Of a stretch of DNA of 13,598 bases, positions 1 to 7,775 are shown one piece after another. The stretch covers positions 1 through 13,598 of the forward strand of contig JAEZAS010000400.1 in the NCBI GenBank assembly GCA_023430365.1, given 5' to 3'. This stretch comes from Planctomycetota bacterium. GTDB taxonomy: Bacteria; Planctomycetota; Planctomycetia; Pirellulales; Pirellulaceae. Under the pieces are notes generated by a model. It was not told the origin of the DNA. It saw nothing but the letters and a program-made list of their open reading frames with translations, and ran no database searches. Each line of letters starts with the position of its first letter. The first letter of the stretch is position 1. The translations under genes and the position numbers were made by a program.

Positions 1-2
1 TG

Positions 3-1469
3 CTCAGCCGCGTCGTCGGACGTTTCTCTCTCGCCGAGCGGGAGCACGTCGATCAGGCGGTGGCGGCTGCTCGCCAGGCTCTGCCGAGTTGGTCCGCCCT
101 GGGAGCCGAGCGACGGGCGGAGTATCTCCGCCGGGCAGCCGACGTCATGCGAGAGCGACTGTTCGAGCTCGCCGCCTGGGAGGTCTACGAATGTGGCAAG
201 CCGTGGCGCGAAGCGACGGCCGACGTGGACGAGGCGATCGACTTCTGCGAGTTCTACGCCCAGCAGGCGATCGAGCTCGAACGACCCGGCGGCAAGGATG
301 TGCCGGGCGAGGAGAACCGCTTTGTCCACACGCCGCGCGGCGTGACGGCCGTCATTGCTCCATGGAATTTTCCGCTGGCGATTCTTACCGGCATGTCCAC
401 CGCGGCCCTAGCGACGGGCAACACCGTCGTGATGAAGCCGGCCGAGCAGTCGGCCGTGATGGGATCGCTGCTGATGGAGATCTTTCAGCAGGTCGGCCTG
501 CCGACGGGAGTGCTGAACTACCTGCCCGGCCGCGGCGAAGTGGCCGGGGCGGCACTCGTCGAGCATCCCGATGTGGCCCTGATTGCCTTCACCGGTTCGC
601 GGGCCGTGGGGCTGGCGATCAACGCAAAGGCGGCCGAAATCTCGCAGGGCAAAGTCTCAGACGCTCCGCCCGGATTGCAGGCTGAGCGACGGCGAGCGGG
701 AGCCCGGATGGTCAAGCGCGTGATTGCCGAGATGGGTGGCAAGAACGCGATCATCGTCGACGCCGACGCCGACCTCGACGAAGCGGTGCTCGGGGTCGCT
801 CGCAGCGCGTTCGGCTACGCCGGGCAAAAGTGCTCCGCCTGCAGCCGGGCGATTGTGCTCGGCGACGTGTACGACGCGTTTCTGAACCGGCTCGTCGAAG
901 CGACGCGGAGCTTGAAGCTCGGCCCCGCCGAAGAGCCGGCGACGTTTATCGGCCCCGTGATCGACGACGAGTCGCAGCAGCGGATTCTCAAGTACATCGA
1001 GATCGGCAAGCAGGAAGGTCGGCTGGCGCTGGGCATCGACGCTGGCGAGTTGGCAGGGCAGGGGAGTTTCGTCGGTCCGCACATTTTCGCCGACGTGGCT
1101 CCCACGGCCCGCATCGCCCAGGAAGAGATCTTTGGTCCGGTGCTCGCCGTCATCCGAGCCGAAAATCTCGACGAAGCGCTGCAATTCGCGAACGACACCG
1201 ACTATGCCCTGACCGGCGGCATCTTCTCGCGCAGCCCGCAAAACCTGGAACGAGCCAGCCGCGAGTTCCTCGTCGGCAACCTCTATCTAAATCGGGCGAT
1301 CACCGGAGCCATGGTCAGCCGGCAGCCGTTCGGCGGCTTCAAGATGTCGGGCATCGGCAGCCAGGCCGGCGGACGCGAGTACCTGCTGCAATTCGTTCTG
1401 CCGCGGACGATCACCGAGCACACCGTCCGCCGCGGCTTTGCTCCGCCGAGCGAGGACGCGGGAGAGTAG
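3..1469 (+). CDS. L-glutamate gamma-semialdehyde (1-pyrroline-5-carboxylate) dehydrogenase, 5' truncated by window edge
   Basis: This NAD-dependent aldehyde dehydrogenase oxidises glutamate semialdehyde to glutamate, the last step of proline and arginine breakdown in the cytoplasm. The reading frame is open to the left edge and the residues before the GTG at 60 still match the family, so the start lies outside the window. Visible motifs are the APWNFP loop, the nucleotide-binding FTGSRAVG (from 588), the catalytic Glu in AEMGGKN (codon 729-731), the nucleophilic Cys in GQKCSACSR (codon 831-833), EEIFGPVL and the C-terminal QPFGGFKMSG. The FCEFYAQQA segment and the NLYLNRAITGA motif favour the P5C dehydrogenase branch over general ALDHs. 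It could be a stand-alone RocA-type enzyme or the C-terminal half of a PutA-type fusion; the window cannot decide. An extra stretch of about 16 residues lies between the Rossmann motif and the catalytic Glu (see findings). Its stop is 4 bp from the stop of the convergent neighbour. Confidence 0.95.
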   Translation, partial: LSRVVGRFSLAEREHVDQAVAAARQALPSWSALGAERRAEYLRRAADVMRERLFELAAWEVYECGKPWREATADVDEAIDFCEFYAQQAIELERPGGKDVPGEENRFVHTPRGVTAVIAPWNFPLAILTGMSTAALATGNTVVMKPAEQSAVMGSLLMEIFQQVGLPTGVLNYLPGRGEVAGAALVEHPDVALIAFTGSRAVGLAINAKAAEISQGKVSDAPPGLQAERRRAGARMVKRVIAEMGGKNAIIVDADADLDEAVLGVARSAFGYAGQKCSACSRAIVLGDVYDAFLNRLVEATRSLKLGPAEEPATFIGPVIDDESQQRILKYIEIGKQEGRLALGIDAGELAGQGSFVGPHIFADVAPTARIAQEEIFGPVLAVIRAENLDEALQFANDTDYALTGGIFSRSPQNLERASREFLVGNLYLNRAITGAMVSRQPFGGFKMSGIGSQAGGREYLLQFVLPRTITEHTVRRGFAPPSEDAGE

Positions 1470-1473
1470 CCCT

Positions 1474-2028
1474 TCAGGCCACTTTGCTAGAATCTGCCGC
1501 TGCGCCAACTGGTGCGCTGCCCTGTACGATCCAAGCGGCAAACCGGCGCAGCAGGAGAGGCCCGGGGTAAAGGGCTGCCGTTGAGAAAAGGCCGATCGAG
1601 AAGTCGGGCGAGACTCCGCCAGACAATGCGCTCGCGATGACCGCGACCCAGTAGACCACACTCGCGATCGCCGCAATCATCGCCGCCCCGGTCAGCGGCA
1701 GCAGCACCAAAGTGAGCCAGAGCTTCTTTCGCTGCGGCAACTGCAATTGCTCGGCCGTTGCCATGGCGAAGCTCCAGAGAGCGCCGGCGGCCAGCAGGAC
1801 CACGACCAGGGCAATCCCCCACAGTTCCCGCTGATTCCCTTCGGGAGCCACGGCCGCAAAGACCGCCACGACCACTTGCAGGTACACGGCCAGGACGACG
1901 CCATCGCCAATCGAGAACCGCTGCGGCCACCAGCGCAGATCTTGTCGCACCTGGATGACCGGATTCAGGATGTAGTGCCCAACGACTTCCGCAATGAGGA
2001 TCGGAACGAAGAGGATACAAGGTTCCAC
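1474..2028 (-). CDS. Small multi-pass membrane protein, unknown function (paralogue of the gene at 2060-2635)
   Basis: This 184-residue protein has no family I can name. It begins at a GTG (2026-2028); a GAGG four codons upstream is a plausible ribosome site, and the frame is closed by a stop at 2065-2067, so no longer ATG start exists. About four hydrophobic segments are visible, roughly at residues 4-22, 38-62, 69-91 and 102-134, the last long enough to be a hairpin of two helices. The N-terminus is itself membrane-inserting and shows no cleavable signal. The middle (VLAVYLQ, then AP, then LVLLPLT followed by AM) matches the upstream gene position by position, so the two are duplicates. Only 31 bp separate this start from the upstream stop, so they are likely co-transcribed. 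Role in the inner membrane is unknown. Confidence 0.85.
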   Translation of the reverse strand: MEPCILFVPILIAEVVGHYILNPVIQVRQDLRWWPQRFSIGDGVVLAVYLQVVVAVFAAVAPEGNQRELWGIALVVVLLAAGALWSFAMATAEQLQLPQRKKLWLTLVLLPLTGAAMIAAIASVVYWVAVIASALSGGVSPDFSIGLFSTAALYPGPLLLRRFAAWIVQGSAPVGAAADSSKVA

Positions 2029-2059
2029 GCCGACCTCGTCTCGGGAGTTATGTCGCGAT

Positions 2060-2635
2060 TCACTCTATCATGGTTGCTGGCGTCTCGACATGAGCCGGCG
2101 GCGAGGTCAATCGCAAACCAAGCGTTCGCAATCCGACAATCAGCGCCGGCGCCGTAAACGGCAGTAGCCAGGCCACCCATCCCTCGCCCCACAGGGCGTC
2201 TGAAGGATCGTGGATCAACCAGAGGAGCGCCGGTCCGGCGAGGCCACAGTTAAGCATCGCCACGATGGTGAGCGGCAGCAGCACGATCAAAAACACAGCC
2301 CGGCGGACCTCCCCCTCGATGCCGCTGCGGACCGCCGACTCCACGGCGCCGAACCAGACGAACACAGCCGCGAATGAACCGAGCAGCGACACGCCATACT
2401 GCAAGCTCCGATCCGGCGCAAGTGTCGCAAACCAGGTCCCCGCCACCAGCGCCAGTTGCAGGTAGAACGCCAGCACGAAGAAGTCCGCCGTCGTGAACTT
2501 CCGGGGCGGAGCGCAGGTGTCGTCGGGGCGAACAAACGGCCGGAGCACGATCGTGGGGACGAAGAACATGACTCCCAAGCCGACAACCGTCAGCACGGTC
2601 GCCAGTCCAATGGCGATCGCTTCCATGGCGTTCAC
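2060..2635 (-). CDS. Small multi-pass membrane protein, unknown function (first of a tandem paralogous pair)
   Basis: This protein of up to 191 residues has about five hydrophobic segments, near residues 4-32, 49-73, 78-102, 109-141 and 151-173. The motifs VLAFYLQ, LAPDRS and LIVLLPLT plus AM are shared with the downstream gene. The longest form starts at GTG 2633-2635, with GGAAGG just upstream but rather close. An ATG three codons in (2624-2626) is an equally good start, with the same purine run about 12 bases away. It reads away from carB across a 355-bp shared upstream region. I see no catalytic or metal-binding motif. A small conserved planctomycete membrane protein is the safest description. 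Confidence 0.85.
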   Translation of the reverse strand: MNAMEAIAIGLATVLTVVGLGVMFFVPTIVLRPFVRPDDTCAPPRKFTTADFFVLAFYLQLALVAGTWFATLAPDRSLQYGVSLLGSFAAVFVWFGAVESAVRSGIEGEVRRAVFLIVLLPLTIVAMLNCGLAGPALLWLIHDPSDALWGEGWVAWLLPFTAPALIVGLRTLGLRLTSPPAHVETPATMIE

Positions 2636-2647
2636 CGCCTTCCAGGA

Positions 2648-2672
2648 GGCGCGGAACCGCGCCGGCTAGCCG
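2648..2672. other. Two adjacent perfect palindromes just upstream of the membrane-protein pair
   Basis: GGCGCGG (2648-2654) and CCGCGCC (2657-2663) are separated by two bases and run directly into the 10-bp palindrome CGGCTAGCCG (2663-2672). On the minus strand this lies just upstream of the start and ribosome site of the 2060-2635 gene. It could therefore fold in the leader RNA or form a binding site for a dimeric regulator. No T-tract follows on either strand, so it is not an intrinsic terminator. The role is inference only. Confidence 0.4.
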
Positions 2673-2788
2673 AGTAGAAAAGAGGAGGAGAGGAGCGCCC
2701 AGCCTTCCGGCCGATCCGGGCGGAGCGGAATTCGTCAGAATCCGGTCCGTCCGGAATCCAGCGTTCGCCCGGCCGGGCCCGCCAAATT

Positions 2789-2816
2789 CGGGCGATTTTC
2801 GCGAGAAAACCGCCCG
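2789..2816. other. Strong 12-bp hairpin with GNRA-type loop in the carB upstream region
   Basis: The arm CGGGCGATTTTC (2789-2800) pairs with GAAAACCGCCCG (2805-2816) around the four-base loop GCGA, with a single A/C mismatch. When transcribed on the plus strand the loop is a GNRA tetraloop, a stable RNA fold. A perfect 12-bp palindrome GCCCGGCCGGGC lies just upstream at 2767-2778. The hairpin sits between the two divergent starts (2635 and 2991). No T-tract follows on either strand. It may be a leader structure of carB or of the opposite gene, or a DNA site. Confidence 0.5.
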
Positions 2817-2847
2817 GCGCGAGTCCGCCGACTTCCGGGGCGTCCCC

Positions 2848-2876
2848 TTGAATTATTGGCACCCCGGGTGTTAATT
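2848..2876 (+). promoter_or_regulatory. Weak candidate sigma-70-like promoter for carB
   Basis: TTGAAT (2848-2853) and TTAATT (2871-2876) are separated by 17 bp in the only AT-rich patch of the upstream region. The -35 is a fair match and the -10 poor. A second hexamer-like word, TTTAAT, lies at 2885-2890. The near-palindrome CACCCCGGGTG (2860-2870) overlaps the spacer and could be an operator. If used, transcription would start near 2883, giving a leader of roughly 100 bases that excludes the upstream GNRA hairpin. Confidence 0.25.
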
Positions 2877-2990
2877 TCGAGGGGTTTAATTTTGCCCCGC
2901 GATCGCTTGTCTGCGCTCCCTGTCCGCGCTCACCCTGCGCCGCGTCCAGCAGTCTGTCCCGCCTCCGCCTGAAGAAAGGCAACCGCAGTC

Positions 2991-6278
<3,288 letters not shown>

Positions 6279-6375
6279 GTCGCGTGGCAGGGCGGGGTTC
6301 CGTTCTGAGTCTGGAGCCCGATGAGCAACTAGGGATCGGGTTGCACGCTATCGTGTGATGCGAGAATTTTTTCCC

Positions 6376-6402
6376 GGTCAGGCCGGAGGCCTAACCTACG
6401 GC
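6376..6402. repeat. REP-like short palindrome
   Basis: AGGCC (6380-6384) and GGCCT (6388-6392) flank GGA, within the context GGTCAGGCCGGAGGCCTAAC followed by CTACGG. The look is that of the small extragenic palindromes scattered in planctomycete genomes. That family resemblance is from memory, and only a single copy is present here. It could also function as part of the carB 3' end. Confidence 0.35.
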
Positions 6403-6432
6403 GGCATTGCTTTAGGAGATTTTGGCGCATCC

Positions 6433-6441
6433 TGGTACACT
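6433..6441 (+). promoter_or_regulatory. Candidate extended -10 element for the gene at 6498
   Basis: TGGTACACT has the TGn extension and a partial TATAAT match, 57 bases before the ATG. No good -35 lies at the right distance. A similar TGGTACATG occurs at 10168-10176, upstream of the TPR gene. This is a weak prediction. Confidence 0.25.
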
Positions 6442-6497
6442 GAAGCGTATGGACGTGACCCGACCGAGGCACGCCGACCGAATGAGAGAGAATACGC

Positions 6498-6725
6498 ATG
6501 GCGCTGAAGACCAAAATCACCGAAACGTTCACGGTCAAGGCTGACGACGGTGCTGAATTCCAAGTGCAGGAGCACACCCAGTTCGAAGTCACCCGCAAGG
6601 CGGGAGTGACGCGCGAGCTGCAAGGCCGCAGCTATCTCAAGACCGAGGACGGCCGGGGTGTGATCAAGATCGCCGACACCAACACCTACACGATTCCCAG
6701 CCTCGGCGTGAAGGCGGTCCGCTAA
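6498..6725 (+). CDS. Small conserved-looking hypothetical protein (75 aa)
   Basis: This 75-residue soluble protein starts at ATG 6498 with a GAGAG purine run about eight bases upstream. It has no signal peptide or membrane segment. Alternating polar and hydrophobic residues (ITETFTVKADD, FQVQEHTQFEVTR, SYLKTEDGRGVIKI, NTYTIP) suggest an all-beta fold of about five strands. It resembles small uncharacterised proteins whose sequences also begin MALK followed by short beta strands, but I cannot assign a function. It stands alone, with its own candidate promoter and a strong intrinsic terminator immediately downstream, which argues for a real, separately transcribed gene. Confidence 0.8.
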   Translation: MALKTKITETFTVKADDGAEFQVQEHTQFEVTRKAGVTRELQGRSYLKTEDGRGVIKIADTNTYTIPSLGVKAVR

Positions 6726-6757
6726 CACGGCGGCGCTCAACCGCACGATCTCCCTCA

Positions 6758-6778
6758 CCGGTCGCCGTTGGCGACCGG
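6758..6778. other. Perfect 9-bp hairpin ahead of the terminator
   Basis: CCGGTCGCC (6758-6766) and GGCGACCGG (6770-6778) pair perfectly around GTT. There is no T-tract, so on its own it is not an intrinsic terminator. Placed eight bases before the real terminator hairpin, it may protect the 3' end of the 6498-6725 transcript. Confidence 0.55.
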
Positions 6779-6786
6779 ATTGTCAC

Positions 6787-6819
6787 GAGCCTCGGATCGG
6801 TCCGAGGCTCAGCTTTTTT
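6787..6819 (+). terminator. Rho-independent terminator
   Basis: GAGCCTCGGA (6787-6796) and TCCGAGGCTC (6801-6810) form a perfect 10-bp stem with the four-base loop TCGG, followed after AGC by six T (6814-6819). This is the strongest terminator in the window. It ends transcription of the 75-aa gene and lies about 110 bp before the next start. Confidence 0.9.
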
Positions 6820-6926
6820 GCGGCTCTCTTCCGCTTCCTCTGCGGCTGGCCGTTTTGCTGCGGAGAATTTCCGCCTGGCGCATGTCTTGCAGTTCGAACG
6901 GGCATGCACTTGCGGAGGATAGTTCG

Positions 6927-7148
6927 ATGAGCGGAGACATGCCTGCCGAAGCGGCGCCCGACCTGCCGCCTTCCCGGCAGCAACGGGAGCGGCAACTCAT
7001 CGAATGGATGCGCGACGATCCAACGCAGGTCTATGCCGCCTACCTGCGCGTGTTCGGCTCCGGCACGCCCGATGCGCCGACTCTCACCCCGCTGGCCATG
7101 GTCCGCACGCTCCTAGAGCACGAGTACCCACACGGCGGCGAGGATTGA
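6927..7148 (+). CDS. Small hypothetical protein (73 aa)
   Basis: The frame is open further upstream, but the stretch before 6927 runs through the terminator. The ATG at 6927-6929 has an excellent GGAGGA ribosome site (6914-6919) seven bases upstream, so I chose it. The 73-residue product is acidic to mixed-charge and soluble. A Pro/Ala-rich N-terminus of about 15 residues is followed by a predicted helical part (RQQRERQLIEWMRDD, then TQVYAAYLRVF) and a second helix near TPLAMVRTLLEHEYP. I do not recognise the family and see no metal or DNA-binding motif. No clear terminator follows, but a REP-like palindrome begins 17 bases after the stop. Confidence 0.65.
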   Translation: MSGDMPAEAAPDLPPSRQQRERQLIEWMRDDPTQVYAAYLRVFGSGTPDAPTLTPLAMVRTLLEHEYPHGGED

Positions 7149-7164
7149 GCGAACGCCCGCCCCC

Positions 7165-7191
7165 TTAGCCGGCGGATCACATCCGCCGGAA
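7165..7191 (+). repeat. REP-like palindrome, copy 1
   Basis: CCGGCGGAT (7169-7177) and ATCCGCCGG (7181-7189) pair perfectly around CAC, flanked by TTAG on the left and AA on the right. It starts 17 bases after the stop of the 73-aa gene and is the inverted partner of the copy at 7267-7294. Confidence 0.75.
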
Positions 7192-7211
7192 GCCCTGCGC
7201 GAAGGCATCGG

Positions 7212-7237
7212 TGGTCGCGAGGTCTGGTCGCGAGGTC
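7212..7237. repeat. 13-bp perfect tandem duplication
   Basis: TGGTCGCGAGGTC occurs twice without a gap (7212-7224 and 7225-7237), between the two REP-like palindromes. It looks like a recent slippage duplication inside the repeat cluster. Confidence 0.85.
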
Positions 7238-7266
7238 CGTTCGCGTAGTGATGTCTCTTGGTTGTT

Positions 7267-7294
7267 TTCCGGCGGGTGGTGACCCGCCGGCTAA
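7267..7294 (-). repeat. REP-like palindrome, copy 2 (inverted)
   Basis: CCGGCGGGT (7269-7277) and ACCCGCCGG (7282-7290) pair around GGTG. Read on the minus strand the flanks are TTAG and AA, exactly as in copy 1, so the two form an inverted pair about 75 bp apart, like the BIME arrangement known for bacterial REP sequences. Confidence 0.75.
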
Positions 7295-7295
7295 T

Positions 7296-7355
7296 GAGTA
7301 AACTACAACTCAAGATATATTGACAAATTGACAATAATTAGTCAAGATGTAATTG
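7296..7355. promoter_or_regulatory. AT-rich island with repeated TTGAC words, possible promoter or operator
   Basis: This is the most AT-rich stretch of the window. TTGACA occurs at 7320-7325 and again at 7328-7333, and GTCAA at 7341-7345 makes an inverted repeat with the second copy. TGTAAT at 7348-7353 matches five of six -10 bases, but the spacings (14 or 22) are wrong for a normal promoter on the plus strand. It could be a regulator site or simply foreign DNA. Confidence 0.3.
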
Positions 7356-7407
7356 CGTCTCGCGGCGAAGACTGGCTTGATTGGCTGGTGGTTCTGCGAG
7401 GCGCCAT

Positions 7408-7453
7408 TTGACGTAAGTGTTAGTTGGCGGAGAAGCGAATCAGCCAACTTACG
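7408..7453 (+). repeat. 46-nt palindromic element, copy 1
   Basis: It begins TTGACGTAAGTG (7408-7419), continues for 27 bases and ends ACTTACG (7447-7453), which pairs with CGTAAGT (7412-7418). Inside, GTTGGC (7423-7428) can also pair with GCCAAC (7443-7448). The second copy, at 7600, has the same 12-27-7 geometry. Confidence 0.7.
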
Positions 7454-7500
7454 GCGAGTGATGGATTGGGCAGCGAATGGCTGGGTGTTCAAAATTTCGA

Positions 7501-7559
7501 GGGGTTTTTCACCGAGTTGGGGTCCCCTAGGGACGGGGTAAGTGGTGAAAAATCTCCCC
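7501..7559. repeat. Long inverted repeat between the two 46-nt elements
   Basis: TTTTTCACC (7505-7513) and GGTGAAAAA (7544-7552) pair perfectly, and GGGG (7501-7504) can extend to CCCC (7556-7559) across a small bulge. The 30-base interior contains a nested hairpin, GTCCC/GGGAC (7522-7534). No T-tract follows in a terminator position. Confidence 0.6.
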
Positions 7560-7599
7560 GGTTGATCAACAGATTGCCATCGCCTGGGAATTGGGCGTG

Positions 7600-7645
7600 T
7601 TGACGTAAGTGGTCGCTGGATGCGAGCGGGTTTTGGAGACTTACG
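7600..7645 (+). repeat. 46-nt palindromic element, copy 2
   Basis: TTGACGTAAGTG (7600-7611) is identical to the start of copy 1, followed by exactly 27 bases and then ACTTACG (7639-7645). Here the stem extends to 9 bp: GACGTAAGT (7602-7610) with ACTTACGTC (7639-7647). The interiors of the two copies are only loosely similar, so the conserved parts are the arms and the spacing. Confidence 0.7.
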
Positions 7646-7775
7646 TCGCGGGTAGAGCGACTAGGAGAGGACCAAGTGGCGACAGGGTGCGAGGCGGCCG
7701 CGTTTGTCGCAACGTCGGCTTGTCTGAATTCTGGCGAATTCAGCTCCGGGGGCGCGGGCTGTGGAGGGGGAATGC

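Larger units (their letters stand above)
6279..6497. other. Intergenic region carB to small gene: weak terminator candidate
   Basis: This gap holds a possible carB terminator: a short wobble-containing hairpin around CACGCTATCGTG (6343-6354) with a run of six T at 6367-6372, but nine or more bases separate them, so it is weak. CCCGAT (6317-6322) and ATCGGG (6335-6340) can also pair. The rest is covered by the REP-like palindrome at 6376-6402 and the candidate promoter of the next gene. No coding potential is visible. Confidence 0.35.
7149..7775. other. Gene-free, repeat-rich region between convergent genes
   Basis: This gap of about 630 bp separates the 3' ends of two convergent genes. The short open frames in it have no ribosome site and no recognisable composition. 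Instead it holds, in order: a REP-like palindrome, a 13-bp tandem repeat, an inverted REP-like copy, an AT-rich island, a 46-nt palindromic element, a long inverted repeat, a second 46-nt element, and a 7-bp hairpin TGAATTC/GAATTCA (7725-7742). The palindrome GTTGATCAAC lies at 7561-7570. I infer an extragenic-repeat cluster or the remnant of a small non-autonomous element. Confidence 0.6.

Noticed and set aside
6768..6926. Longer start for the 73-aa gene
   Set aside because: The extension runs through the intrinsic terminator; the ATG at 6927 has a strong GGAGGA site.
7310..7541. Short open frames in the repeat region on both strands
   Set aside because: No ribosome sites, no protein-like composition, and they overlap palindromes.
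7501..7559. Intrinsic terminator for the porin gene
   Set aside because: The stem is long with a 30-base interior and no T-run follows on the minus strand in the right place; it is also more than 200 bp past the stop.
7408..7645. Interpretation of the 46-nt elements as integron attC sites or a mini CRISPR array
   Set aside because: The attC core (GTTRRRY / RYYYAAC) is absent, and two copies 192 bp apart with unlike loops do not fit a CRISPR repeat-spacer pattern.
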